Shown here in pieces: positions 11,975 through 23,366 of a stretch of DNA of 64,000 bases. Every line of letters starts with the position of its first letter. Positions within the stretch are counted from its first letter, which is position 1. The position numbers and the translations under genes were made by a program. The notes beneath the pieces were generated by a model, which saw only the letters and a list, made by a program, of their open reading frames with translations, was not told where the DNA came from and did not search any database. The stretch comes from Gari tellinella (taxonomy: Eukaryota > Mollusca > Bivalvia > Cardiida > Psammobiidae): positions 42,819,623 through 42,883,622 of the forward strand of contig OV277861.1 in assembly GCA_922989275.2 (NCBI GenBank), read 5' to 3'.

Positions 11975-12102
11975 CTTGTGGAAGGTTTAGTCTTGTTTTG
12001 TGCCATCTCTATCTGAACATCTTTGAGGAGAGATTCAGGACTTTCTCCTTTATCTTTAACATCTTGTATTTCCATAGCACTGGCCAATGCATCATCACTA
12101 GC
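11975..12102 (-). CDS. Small coding exon upstream of the VKLE exon, copy 1
   Basis: A 128-nt exon on the minus strand, from acceptor ATTTTCAG at the right to donor GTAAAC at the left. It is open in one frame, starting ASDDALASAMEIQDVKDKGE and ending KTKPST plus AG, which pairs with the first G of the next exon to make Arg. The same exon at 58732-58859 keeps length, frame and splice sites, with mostly substitutions (for example GESPESL to ENHESHL), which supports it as coding. It is hydrophilic and acidic with no known domain. Upstream exons are not identified. Confidence 0.65.
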
Positions 12103-12109
12103 CTGAAAA

Positions 12110-12455
12110 TAATTAATCAGTTACACATTTAACAATTGAAATAGATTATAGTAAATCAATTACACATGTCTAACACTCGAAATAGACTATAATCAATATG
12201 TTACATAATAATGTATAGCACCTGAAATAAACTATAGCTAATCTGTTACACATGTCTTAACACATGGAATAGACAATTATCAATCTGCTACAAATGTCTA
12301 ACACCTGAAATAGACTAGTAAATATGTTACGCATGTCTAACACCTGGGATAGGCAATTATCAATCTGCTACAAATGTCTATCACCTGAACTAGACTAGTA
12401 AATATGCTACACATGTCTAACACCTGGAATATGCAATTATCAATCTGTTACAAAT
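12110..12455. repeat. ~60-bp minisatellite
   Basis: About six units of the form TTACACATGTCTAACACCTG-AATAGACTATA. Copy 2 of the duplication (58866-59045) has only about three units, so the array changed length after duplication. Confidence 0.7.
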
Positions 12456-12459
12456 ATAA

Positions 12460-12880
12460 AAGTTAATATTTTACATATTTTGCTACTTCTAGCCATCCAG
12501 TGTCACTAAAGTGAACATATAAATTACACATACAAATAACAGTTTATCAGAGAAGCATGAATAATTCAACAAGTAATAGTTAGTAAATACTCAATAGTAG
12601 ATCTAATGGGTGATGGTCAAAGCGTACCATGGTTTACGCGTACCGAGTCAAACCGTTCCATTTTTGGTCGAAGCGTACCACATATAGAATATATATGGGG
12701 AAAAAATAAATATGTTATTAGTTGATAATTGATTGTTTTTCACACATTATATACCTGTAAATATCGAAACTAGTGTACTTTACATAGTTTTCACCCAGAT
12801 ATAACATTATCTTTGAAGATTTAGTAATTATGAACAAATTTGCCATTATGGTTATCAGTTCTCAGTGTTTCAATATATAT
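12460..12880. other. No gene seen; short degenerate repeats
   Basis: Contains repeated AAGCGTACCA motifs around 12615-12680 and otherwise nothing recognisable. A TA/TG microsatellite follows at 12874-12896. Confidence 0.45.
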
Positions 12881-12884
12881 ATAT

Positions 12885-13400
12885 GTGTGTGTGTGTCAAC
12901 AAATATGTCGATCCTGGCCTTATGTCGCCGTGCATGTCTTCTGGTCAGGATCCTTACTGCTTGAAATTAAATTGTGCACCCATGCACCACACTATCTTTG
13001 AAGATGCAGTTCTCAAAGTTTCGAAATATTAATTTGGTGTCAACAATTGTGTGGATCCTGATCATTCGCTGCCATACGCGGCTTCTGATCAGGATCCAAA
13101 CTGCTTGAAAATAAATTCTGCACACATGCAAAAGATAGTCTCTATTTACGCGGCATCTGATCAGGACCCAAACTGTTCAAAAAGTAATCTTAATATATTT
13201 ACATTCATAATTCAGTAAAGCAATTATTGTCTGTTCAAAAACTGTGTTACAATCATAATGGATCCTAAGCAGACGCCGCTTAACACAGCTTCTGATCAGG
13301 ATCTAAAATGCTTAAAAGTAAATCTTTCATCTGTGACAAGGTAGTGGTTACGCTGCTTTTGATCAGGACCCAAACTACTTGAAACTGAAAGTCGTCTGTT
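12885..13400. repeat. Cluster of HP1 hairpin-type repeats
   Basis: Four or five diverged copies of GGATCCTGATCA..TGATCAGGATCC-type inverted arms, each followed by AAACTGCTTGAAA. Their close packing suggests local tandem amplification of the hairpin unit. Confidence 0.6.
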
Positions 13401-13562
13401 GTAAATCTAAAACTAATAAAATCAATGTCAAACATTGTGGATCCTGGTGAATTTTTAATACTGTAAATGTAGAAATTTCAGAGATCTATGAGTTTTCTGC
13501 AATTCACTCGAACAAGTCGAGAACAAGATAGTGTGTATCAACAAGACCATTTCTATCGTTGC

Positions 13563-13635
13563 TTACAGCTGGCTGAAAGTAAAACATAATACTCTTTTAT
13601 GTGAATTCTGCTTTTCTTTCATTCTGCTTTAAGCT
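13563..13635. repeat. HP2 hairpin
   Basis: CAGCTGGCTGAAAGTAAAAC is inverted as TTTTCTTTCATTCTGCTTTA. Diverged member of the HP2 family. Confidence 0.6.
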
Positions 13636-13676
13636 ACCAGTCTAGAATATAAGATATATTAAATATGGTGCACCGG

Positions 13677-13752
13677 TGGCCGTGGTCCAGTGGTAGCACA
13701 TTCGACTGCAGTACCAGGGATCGCGAGTTTGATCACCTGCAGTACCAAGTCT
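13677..13752 (+). repeat. tRNA-like SINE head
   Basis: GTGGTCCAGTGGTAGCAC resembles box A and GCGAGTTTGATCACC a degraded box B, about 30 bp apart. The acceptor stem does not pair convincingly, so a tRNA-derived SINE fragment is more likely than a working tRNA. Confidence 0.4.
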
Positions 13753-13754
13753 TT

Positions 13755-15248
13755 AACAAGAGGGCCTGAAGGCCCTGATATCGCTCACCTTTTATAATGA
13801 AGCCTGATAGCTTTACCTTTGAATTTCACCTGTTTTATTCAAAATCCATTTAAATTTGTAGTATAGCATGTACACAACATTGCAATATGACCCATTCTAG
13901 TATGTATAGTAGAGTATATCAAAGACAGATAACTAGAGCAATAATTGCACTCCCTCGAGAACTTATAGCTATATACATTGTGTGCAATTATAATTAAAAT
14001 CCATTGAAAATTGTGGCCTCTAGAGTGCAAAAACTGTTAAATATGGCATTTCCAGCAATTCAAAGGTAGATAACTCCTGACCTATAGGTCCGATTCCAAC
14101 CATAACCTAACTCATTCGAATTCTTATGGTTATATACAATCTGAGCAAGTTTGAGAAAGATTGGATAAAAATTGTGGCCTCTAGAGTGTAAACACCCTTA
14201 AATATGGCATTTTCAGCAATTCAAAGGTAGATAACTCTTGACCTACAGGTCCGATCGCAACCATAATCAAACTCATCTGAACTCTTATAGTCATATACCA
14301 TCTGATGAAGATTGAGAAAGATTGGATTAAAAGGGTGGCCTCTAGAGTGTAAACAACCTTAAATATGGCATTTTCAGCAATTTAAAGGTAGATAACTCTT
14401 GACCCATCGGTCCCATTCCAACCATAATCGAACTTATCCGAACTCTTGCGGTTATATACAATCTGAGCAAGATTGGGAAATATTGATTTAAAATTGTGGC
14501 CTCTAGAGTGTAACCACTGTTAAATATTGCATTTTCAGCAATTCAAAGGTGAATAACTCTTGACCTATATGTCCAATATCAACAATAACCAAACTCATCC
14601 GATTTCTTATGATAATATACAATCTGAGCTAGTTTGAGAAAGATTGGATAAAAATTGTGGCCGCTAGAGTGTAAACACCCTTAAATAGGGTATTTTCAGC
14701 AATTCAAAGGTAGATAACTCTTGACCTACAAGTCCGATTGCAACCATAATCAAACTCATCTGAACTCTTATAGTCATATACCATTTGATGAAGTTTGAGA
14801 AAGATTGGATTAAAATTGTGGCCTCTAGAGTGTAAACAACCTTAAATATGGCATTTTCAGCAATTTAAAGGTAGATAACTCTTGACCTTTTGGTCCGATT
14901 TCAACCATAATCGAACTTATCTGAACTCTTGCGGATATATACAATCTGAGCAAGATTGGGAAAGTTTGATTTAAAATTGTGGACTTTAGAGTGTAAACAC
15001 TGTTAAATATTGCATTTTCAGCAATTCAAAGGTGATTAACTCTTGACCTATATGTCATATATCAACCATAATCGAACTCATCCAAACTCTTATGGTAATA
15101 TACAATCTCAGTAAGTTACAGAAAGATTGGATAAAAATTGTGGCCTCTAGAGTGTAAACACTAAAATTGTTGACGACGGACGACGAACGACGGACGCCGG
15201 ACATTCAAGGATTGCAAAAGCTCACCCTGAGCTAGCTCAGGTGAGCTA
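13755..15248 (+). mobile_element. Pearl-like element A2
   Basis: Same ends as A1 (AACAAGAGGGCC..GCTCACCT; CTGAGCTAGCTCAGGTGAGC) with about eight ~160-bp core units and a GACGACGGACGACG tract. Unit number differs from A1, so the core expands or contracts while the ends stay constant. Confidence 0.8.
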
Positions 15249-15652
15249 AAAACTAAGGTTCGATGTATTGATCAGGCTTTACACCGGGCAATGGGCATCC
15301 AAAAGATTCAGATAACTGTCAATAATATGAGTAGAACATCGTGCCCCAGTTTTATTTTATCCGCTCCCCTCCCTATAGGGAGTCAAATTAGCACATAGAT
15401 GATAGAAATGGGCGTAATCATCAATCATATGATGCATATTAACAACTTTATTAAAATGAACTATTTTCTTGAGTGGAAGAATACATTTAATGCGTTATTT
15501 AAATGCAGACAATCATTATGGTAACGAAGAGACGAAGTTTTTATTGCCATGAATAATTATGATATACTCCCTTTCTGTCAGTTCTGTCAAAACCAGCTCA
15601 TTGTACGAGAAAAACGTACCTAGAGGCATTGGTTTTATTTTACAGTGAAGAA

Positions 15653-15850
15653 TACGTTATTCTTTCCCAATAAACGCGTTTGTGATGTAACCCGTACGTC
15701 AGTTGCAAATAGTTGAGACAGATCAGATACCGGGTAACTCGGCATCTGAACAGCTTCCAAAGTAACTGCATTTTTTGTGTAAAATAAATACTCAATTATT
15801 TTCTAATTTTTATTGAAGCTTTTCAGTTTCGTTTAAACGGGAAGTACGTC
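15653..15850. mobile_element. MITE (GTTATTCTTTCCCAATAAACGC family)
   Basis: GTTATTCTTTCCCAATAAAC at the left is partly inverted at the right (GTTTAAACGGGAA). A second, better-preserved copy lies at 63517-63757. Both carry a hairpin of the HP1 type in the middle (here GATACCGGGTAACTCGGCATC). Confidence 0.5.
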
Positions 15851-16206
15851 TCCTGAAATGAGCCGTCACCTATCTCGACTAATTCACCAGTGAGATTTCA
15901 AATGGATAATTTCCTTCCAGTTGATTATAGTCCAATTTTGAGCTGTTAGGGCTGATCTGCTGCAGATGACAACAAGAGCCGTACACGGCCCAATATCATA
16001 ACATAACATAATCTTTATTCGGCATAAAGTTGCACAAAGCACATATATAGCCGTACATGTATATAGCAGTATGACGAATTTAAATATATGTAAACCACAT
16101 ACATTATGTGAAACAACCATAAATAATTCTTTTATAAGCATTTACAGAGAAAGAAAATATGGAACATCGTTTACAATATTTACGAACCAAACTGAATTTA
16201 TACATA

Positions 16207-16389
16207 CAGTCAAACTTCGAAATCCCGAACTCGCATAAGTCAAACATGGTCCTATTCCAAAGCCAAAACGTGCACAAGTCACGTTTAAACTCCAAAATAA
16301 GGATCTGCTCGACCCAAGCATGGACAAATTTTATCTATACAAATACTGCAAACCGAATGAACTGACTTCGAGATATCGAAGTTCGACTG
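16207..16389. mobile_element. pogo/Tigger-like MITE
   Basis: CAGTCAAACTTCGAAATCCC at the left and the inverse of CAGTCGAACTTCGATATCTC at the right match the CAGTCGAAC-type ends of pogo/Tigger elements. A TA precedes the left end. It lies in the untranslated 3' part of the LINE. Confidence 0.7.
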
Positions 16390-16410
16390 ATCAAACATAA
16401 TTGTTAAAGA

Positions 16411-16782
16411 TCAGTCAGATTCCGACCTTAGAATTGAAGCAAAATATATAAATTTTGACAAATTTATTAGAGTCGTTACCGATTCTGTTGACATAAGTGA
16501 TATAAATTTATTCAGCGTTGGCCAGTGACAATAATACGGTTTAAAGTACTTGACTCGTAGATTTCTGTATTTCGGACAAACAAGTAAGAAGTGGTATTCG
16601 TCTTCAATGACGTTTAAATTACAGTGTTTACATTTTCTATCTTGTATGGCAATATTATTGTGTCTGCTAGTTTCAATACTTAGTTGATGTGACGAAAGTC
16701 TAAATTTTGTAAATGCGATTCTATATTTATTGACACGTATACAGTTAAGATATGTTTCTATGTTAAAACTATGTTTGTACAT
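16411..16782 (-). pseudogene. LINE ORF2 C-terminal fragment
   Basis: This 123-residue open frame includes RKCKHCNLNVIEDEYHFLLV followed by CPKYRNLR, the zinc-knuckle-like C-x2-C..H..C block and EDEYHFLLxCPxY motif found C-terminal to reverse transcriptase in several mollusc LINEs. The RT and endonuclease domains are absent (5' truncation). The frame is intact over its length, so the copy may be fairly young. Confidence 0.7.
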
Positions 16783-17359
16783 GCAATAAGACGCAAGTCT
16801 TCTAGAGTTATTAATACTTGTATACCAACTTTGCTCACCTGGAACGACTTATGTAAATGAAATATCTTGGAACGCTTTATTTCAAGAAATTATGAAAACA
16901 CGATTGTGCCAATCGCTGAGTATATGCCCAGATCAATGTTTTGAGCAATAGAGAACACTTTTGAAAACATTTTAGTAAAATTAGTGACCCACAGAGGTGA
17001 CCAATTTGACAACAAAAGAAAATGAAGTTTTCAAGAAGATTTGTAAAGATTGTATAGAAACGATCTATATTTAGCCCCTGTGACCTAGATATGCAACTGA
17101 ATAGAACCACTTGAACAATTGGTAAATATCCTCTTGAAGTTGCACCATGCCAAATATTAAAGCTCTGGCCATGTTAGTTTCAGAGAAGTTGTTTGAAGAT
17201 TTTACTATATAACTCTATATAAATCTGTGGTGGAGTCATTTTTTACCCATGGGGCATAATTTAAACAATGTTGATAGTGGATCTGTAGATGATTCTTTGT
17301 GCCAACTATCTAAGCTAAAGGGACAAGTTATTGCAATTGAAAAATTGTGCAGACCCTGA

Positions 17360-18390
17360 TTAGACGGCAACTTTAGGAGCATTAAAATGTAGATATTTGT
17401 ATACTTTACAAATATTGATTAATGTTCATTTTACTTTGGAACAGTTTTTGAATCTTATTAGACGTGGAGTAGCTCGTTAGATCTGTTCCCAAAATATTTA
17501 TAATGACCACAAATTACGAAAACCCGTTAAGTGTCATGTTCGAAAACTAAGACAGGAAACAGTTTGGATCTTGATAAGGCAAAATAAAAAAAAATACCCG
17601 TGTTTCCGGTAACCCGACCGACCCTAGTTTTTCCCTCCGACCCTAAACTTTTTTTTTCATTTTTCGAAAAATGTATCAGCGAATGTCGGCAGTATTTGCA
17701 GAGCTTGTGACAGTCGTTTTTTGAGGAGCTTGTAATATAAAATTTTCTCCATTTAATTGTTTAAAAAGCTAATTTATAGACATTTAAATGTTTTAAAATT
17801 GATTGTAAAATAAAATTTAGCAAATATCTAATTGAAATGTGCTCTAAATCTGTCAAAAAAGTATGTTCCTTGCAAATAATGATATGATCTGCTAGTGCAT
17901 TAACCATTGACACATTTAACATGCAGACAATATATTTCATTGAATCATTTAACATACATACAAAACTTTGCAAAACACAATTAACTGCATCTATAATATG
18001 TGTCACTACTTTTCTGGTTTGGTTCACTATTATTGAACAACATTGATACCCGTTTAGATTTTTAAGGTAATTTTGCTAATGGGACCTACTAATAGAATAA
18101 CGTTCAAGTTGAATGGAAATTTATAAGAGTTTTATATGAATTACCACACGGGTGTGCACGATAAAATACTTTCATATATTAATATATCTACATGTATATA
18201 AAATACTCCATCAGAATTTCTATATGTTTAAAAAAAAAAAATTGTCGACCTATCGTCCCTAAATTAGGGGGGCATGTAATTATAGGAAACACATGTACTT
18301 TTTTATTTGGCCTTAGAAATAGAGGGTTGGTTTTGGCCTTTTTTGCCGAAACGTATTTACCTTATACCATCATAAGCACCTACAGTCGTT
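17360..18390. other. No recognisable gene
   Basis: AT-rich intergenic or intronic sequence with a few homopolymer runs. Short minus-strand frames (17761-18027) lack motifs. Confidence 0.5.
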
Positions 18391-18396
18391 TTTTGA

Positions 18397-19467
18397 AACA
18401 AGAGCACCGCAAGCCTGGCACATTATACGCCCGTCAAATCGATCTTAGAATGCAGTCATTCTAAAACCCTATCAAGGTAAAGTGGAAAAAAGGGGAAGAA
18501 ACCTGAAAGTTAAGGGTCATATGCTGACCAAGTTTCAAAAGGATTGGAATAAATTTGTTTGAATAAGAGATCGGAAAAACTAAAAAATGCCCGTTTTTGG
18601 ACGATAAAAGGGGCATAACTCTTGGATGTCTAAGAGAATCTTGCTGTTTATCAAACTTGACCGAGACATTATGGTCATACACATGCTGACAAAGTTTGAA
18701 AAGGATTGGAATACATTTGTTTGAGTAAGAGAGCCGACAAACTAAAAATGCCCGTTTCAGACGAAAAAAGGGACATAACTGTTGAATGTCAACGGCAATC
18801 TTGCTGGTTATGAATCTTGACCGAGACATTATGGTCATACACATGCTGATTAAGTTTCAAAAGGATTGGGATAAATTTTTTGAGTTAGAGAGCGGACAAA
18901 CTAAAAAATGCCCATTTTTGACGAAAAAAAGGGCATTACTCTTGAATATCTAAAGAAATCTTGCTGGTTATCAAAATCGACCGAGACATTATGGTCATAC
19001 ACCTGCTGACCAAGTTTCAAAAGGATTGGAATTAATTTGTTTGAGTTAGAGAGCGGACAAACTAAAAAATCCCCGTTTTTGAAGAAAAAGGGGCATAACT
19101 CTTGAATGTCTCGGGCAATCTTGCTGGTTATGGACTTAACCGAGATATTTTGGTCATACACATGCTGACCAAGTTTCAAAAGGATTGGAATAAATTTGTT
19201 TGAGTAAGAGAGCGGACACACTAAAATGTCCGGGTTTTTTTACGATAAAAGGGGCATTACTCTTGAATGTTTGGGGCAATCTTGCTGGTTATTGAACTTG
19301 ACCGAGATATTATGGTCATACACGTTCTGACTAAGTTTCAAAAGGATTTGAATAAATTTGTTTAAGTTAGAGAGCGGACATAAAAAAAAGTTTACAGACT
19401 GACAGACGTAGGACGGACGGACAGCGCCACGGCATAATACGTCCCGTCTGAAGACGGGCGTATAAAA
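18397..19467 (+). mobile_element. Pearl-like element D1
   Basis: The left end is AACAAGAGCACCGCAAGCC with ATACGCCCGTC inside. The right end is CCCGTCTGAAGACGGGCGTATAAAAA (hairpin plus inverse of the left motif), preceded by GACGGACGGACAG. About five tandem units of ~145 bp with GGGGCATAACTCTTGAATGT and GACCGAGACATTATGGTCAT landmarks form the core. Confidence 0.8.
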
Positions 19468-19699
19468 AGGTTTGGAGCTAGATCAGTCGCTTAGTAGCCT
19501 GCCTTCTGTTCAGTATACCGGTATTTACTATTTGACACCCGAAATAATAGTACGTAAGTCATGCAGCTGCAAATCTAACCTTAACCCTTTCAACCCTAAC
19601 TTTCTCTTGTGGGTATTTAATAGTCCTTTTGGAATTCTAGTAAATGGTATTTTGAACCAGTCTACTGTTGCATTTTTTGGTATGGCAAAAAAACCAATG

Positions 19700-20968
19700 A
19701 CAAGAGCACCGCAGTGCGGCAAAATACGCCCGTCACGGCCGGCGGGTGTCAAAGTCGTCCAGACTCAGGCCGACTGGAAAAAGTCGCCCGGAGTGTAGGC
19801 CCGACTATCGATCTCAAAAGGACTATGCTGTAGTATTGCGATAGCTCAAGTACTATCCCGATAGTATTGCGATAGTCAAGGAAAGAGTTCTGGGTTTTTT
19901 AAAAAATGCCCATTTTTGACAATAAAGGGGGCATTACTCTGCTAAAAATAGTCGCCAACGTCTGAAATTTAACAGGAACCAAAATTCACAGGTGCCTTCC
20001 CTGTATGATGAGAAAGCTAAATATGAAATTTGGTTACAATAGACAAAATGTAAGTAAAATTATTATCAGGAAACAATATATTGTTAAAAAAATTGTGTGA
20101 AGGGGCATAACTCTGAAAATACAGAGTCAAACCAAAAACCCGTAATATATATTAAGTCACTTCATTCATTGTATCACCATATCAAATTTGAAATCAATTG
20201 AATCAAAAATAAAAAAGTTCTGTTTTTTTTTTTAAAAATGCCGATTTTTGACAATAACGGGGCATAACTCTGCTAAAAATAGTCGCCAACGTCTGAAACG
20301 CGAACTCGTCCGAACTATTGTGGTATGGAATATACGTAGGAAGTTTATTCAAAATCGGTCAATAAATGAAGGTGAGAGAGCGCTAAGAAGAAAAGTTAGC
20401 GGACAAAGTGTGGCTTATTTGAAATTTTAAGGATGTAAAGGGGCATAACTCATAGACATTTTTTTTAACAGGAACCAAAATTCACAGGTGCCTTCCCTGC
20501 ATGATGAGAAAGATAAATATGAAATTTGGTTACAATAGACAAAATGTAAGTAAAATTATTATCAGGAAACAATATATTGTTAAAAAAATTGTGTAAAGGG
20601 GCATAACTCTGAAAATACGAAGTCAAACCAAAAACCCGTAATATATGTTAAGTAACTTCATTCATTGTATCACCATATCAAATTTGAAATAAATTGAATA
20701 ATTAAAAAAAAAGTTCTGTTTTTTTTAAAAAAAAATGCCCATTTTTGACCATCAAGGGGCATAACTCTGCAAAAAATAGCCGCCAACGTCTGAAACGCGA
20801 ACTCGTCCGAGCTATTGTGGTATGGAATATTTGTAGGAAGTTTAATCAAAATCGGTAAATAAATGAAGGTGAGAGAGCGCTAACAAGAAAAGTTAACGGA
20901 CGGACGGACGGACGTACGGACAGCGCTGGGTATACCATAATACGACCGTCGATGACGGGCGTATAAAA
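19700..20968 (+). mobile_element. Pearl-like element D2
   Basis: Left end CAAGAGCACCGCAGTGCGGC (a better hairpin than D1) with ATACGCCCGTCA inside. Right end CGTCGATGACGGGCGTATAA with GGACGGACGGACGGACG before it. The core consists of two long (~500-bp) repeats instead of short satellite units, so it is a separate subfamily sharing D-type ends. Confidence 0.75.
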
Positions 20969-20973
20969 ATATC

Positions 20974-21038
20974 AAACAGTGCAGACCCAGACCAGAGGGC
21001 TCCTATTGGAGCCCTCTGGTCTGGGTCTACACTGTTTG
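20974..21038. repeat. HP1-type hairpin, near-perfect
   Basis: Arms of about 30 bp (CAAACAGTGCAGACCCAGAC.. and its inverse) differ at one position and enclose a six-base loop. Lies immediately right of D2. Confidence 0.8.
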
Positions 21039-21254
21039 CACATATAATCAGTAGTCTCTGTAGAGAGCTGTAGGATTGAACGAGTTAAAATGGTTATTCG
21101 GAAAAAAGTTTTTAGACAGACGATGCTTTGGAGATAGAAGGGCTCAAGCTTAAGATAAATGTTTTGTAGGAATTGAAAGGGTATTATTATTATAAATACT
21201 TTACGATTTGGCACCTTTAATGCTTCTCTGTCAAGTGCGACAATGCTGGTGCTT

Positions 21255-21318
21255 ACAAATAGTCGGGATCCAGATACGAGGCCGAGACACTCGGCGTCGT
21301 ATCAGTATTAAAACTGTT
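21255..21318. repeat. HP1-type hairpin
   Basis: GGGATCCAGATACGAGGCCG pairs imperfectly with CGGCGTCGTATCAGTATTAA, with ACTCGGC at the loop as in the 62-63 kb copies. Confidence 0.5.
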
Positions 21319-21359
21319 TCACGCTCACACCGGGGGTGTCCACTTGCGCATGTACACCG

Positions 21360-21490
21360 GAAGGCGACGGTACGACGGTAATAATACGACAGTACGACGG
21401 TGTTAACGCGACAGTAAGAAGGTTATACTGTGACAGTAAGACGGGTGATACCACAACAGTACGACGGTGATAATGCTGTTAAGATGCTGT
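21360..21490. repeat. Degenerate ~24-bp minisatellite
   Basis: Repeats of the form CGACAGTACGACGGTGATAA occur five or six times with variation. A separate run of GGGGGTCACTTTGTTAT-like motifs follows at 21605-21720. Confidence 0.65.
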
Positions 21491-21794
21491 AATTAAATAA
21501 CTCGGCCTACGGTCTCGTGATTTAATAACAACATGTACGCATCTCAACTACTACCCAAGTTCTATTGCACGATGATACACTAGTTGAACAGACACACGTT
21601 TGCATAAAGGGTCATTTTATTACGGGGGTCACTTTGTTATAAGAGGGGTCAGTTTGTTATACGTAAGGGGGTCATAATATTTCGATCGGGGGTCACTCTA
21701 TTACCGGGTGTCACTTTCTTTCATTACAACGGTAATGGTTCGTGTTAGAATGCTAATGAGAACTTTTATTACAGATACAGCTTTAAAATCATTT

Positions 21795-22225
21795 ATGCTA
21801 CCTACGTGCGACCTTGGTTAAAATATTCAGTGCAAACATGGAATCCCAGACATTAAAGGCCCTAGGAAAGTGCAAATTTATGCAACTACATTAGCACCAG
21901 ATCTGAGGAAAGTGAATTATATGCAATTATCAGACAAATTGAAAATGTATTCATTGGAAAACCGAAGATTAAGTGGAGATTTAATCTACACATACAAAGA
22001 GTTTCAAGAATGTTCAGCTGTTTAACCAGACACACATTTCAAAAGAGCCAGGCAATAATCATACATGTGGACACTCTTTGAAACTTTACAAACCTACTAT
22101 TCAGGGGAATATTTTACTCAGAAAGATCGTTCAGTCCATCCGAGTCAAGTGTAATGAACTCCTTGAAACAGTTGTAACTTTAGGATTCGCTGACACCTTT
22201 ATATTCCGATTAGACTACTACTGAC
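21795..22225 (+). pseudogene. LINE reverse-transcriptase thumb/C-terminal fragment
   Basis: Frames read piecewise give VRPWLKYSVQTWNP and LKMYSLENRRLSGDLIYTYK, matching the VRPxLEYAxxxW and LKLxSLExRRLRGDLIxxYK blocks C-terminal to the reverse transcriptase of CR1/Jockey-like LINEs, followed by an HSLKLYKP block. Several frameshifts and stops separate them, so the fragment is dead. Confidence 0.7.
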
Positions 22226-22825
22226 AGAATACATTCTCAAGATATGGGACATAAGAGGCTCTGCATAGAACTTTAAACTCCCATAAAACTGTAAGTGTAC
22301 ATGTAGCATTGGTCTGGGGTCCTATATACCCTCGACGACTCGTCCCGTGGGTATAAAATGGCAAAACCTGTTTTTGAAATTGTTGACAATTCATAAACAA
22401 TCTGTATTCAGCGAGCTTTTGTGTGTATATATGAAGTCGACGCTCAAAAAGCAAAATAAAATACAAGTATGCTAGAAATTACAGTAATTTTTATTTGAAA
22501 CACATGTATAGCATAACGTTCAAAGTACCGACAGTAATGGAGGTTTCGGATATGACAGATATGCATATCTTATACACGCACATGTGCATAAGCTAACAAG
22601 AGCCCATGGGCTCGAAGGCGCTCACCAGAGTACAAAGTTCCCAGATTTAACTAGGCAGCTATCAACAGAAAGGCTTATCACTAAAGGTAATTAATATCCT
22701 CACTAGCACCTTGTCACAAGAAGCAAATATGTACTCCATATGAACTAGAGGGTTCATAAGCATTTTCTATGATTTGAACTAATGACCTACTTTTTGACCT
22801 GATATAATTCATATACATAAATTAC

Positions 22826-22930
22826 TAGCCCAGCGGATAGATAAAAAATCGTGCACTTTGTGATAAAAGCATGAAACTTGGCTCACATGTATATCATGGT
22901 ATAAGATTTTTTTTAGCTATAGTGTCAAGC
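22826..22930 (+). repeat. Left terminal inverted repeat of the 10.6-kb transposon
   Basis: Contains GTGCACTTTGTGATAAAAGC and further inward TTTTTAGCTATAGTG, both inverted at the right end. Confidence 0.85.
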
Positions 22931-23366
22931 TCGATTTGACCTCTGACCTTCATGGCAGCCACAGTTGTGATACTAAATGTCTTTAAACAGCATTCAGGGT
23001 CTAAATCAGTGTTTTTTGCACGAGGTTGCTTGTATAAGATAGAAATATGCTTTGAAAATCTTATTTAGTAAAAATTGGGCCAATTAGGCATTTAAATTTT
23101 ACACCAGGGTCGTTTTATTTCGCCTTTTCTACAAAATTCGCGACATTTATACCAAATTCGTGTAAAAAACGTGTTATATAATTCTCAATAAAACCAAATA
23201 AAGTGAGAAAAACACTGGATACAGATCATTTGGTTCAAATTTCGTCCACACTGCCTTGAACGTTATAATGAATCTATGGGAAATGATTTAGTGGTCTCTG
23301 GCCTAATTGTACTGCCATGCCTCATGTAAACTAAGATGAACGTCGTCTGCCAAAGAAGCATATCTA

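Larger units (their letters stand above)
10255..12460 (-). repeat. Segmental duplication SD2, copy 1
   Basis: This block is colinear with 54910-59045: a hairpin-bearing left flank, a VKLE-repeat exon, an intron containing a pearl-type tail, a 128-nt exon, and a ~60-bp minisatellite. Copy 1 lacks the two transposon insertions found in copy 2 (56159-57206 and about 57650-58650). It carries a private 52-bp tandem duplication at 10433-10530 (GGCGTAAAACAGTGTAT twice). Confidence 0.85.
15995..16826 (-). mobile_element. 5'-truncated LINE (non-LTR retrotransposon)
   Basis: Read on the minus strand, it ends with AATAAAGATTATGTTATGTT, a polyadenylation-like signal followed by short terminal TTATG repeats, typical of some invertebrate LINE 3' ends. 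It contains the C-terminal reading frame described separately and is inserted in the pearl-like element C3. A pogo-like MITE lies in its 3' part. Confidence 0.7.
15970..17360 (+). mobile_element. Pearl-like element C3, split by a LINE and truncated
   Basis: AACAAGAGCCGTACACGGCC at 15970 is a pearl-type left end. The element resumes after the LINE at about 16827 with TGCTCACCTGG and CTGTGACCTAGATATGCAAC, landmarks shared with C1 (41270-43781). No right end is present. Confidence 0.55.

Noticed and set aside
13677..13752. Possible tRNA gene
   Set aside because: Box A and B-like motifs are present, but acceptor and anticodon stems do not pair, so only a SINE-like repeat is called.
18461..19221. 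Minus-strand frames with repeated YSNKFIPILLKLGQHVYDHN, also at 59345-60121
   Set aside because: They are frames through the D-family satellite core; different units use different frames and all are interrupted.
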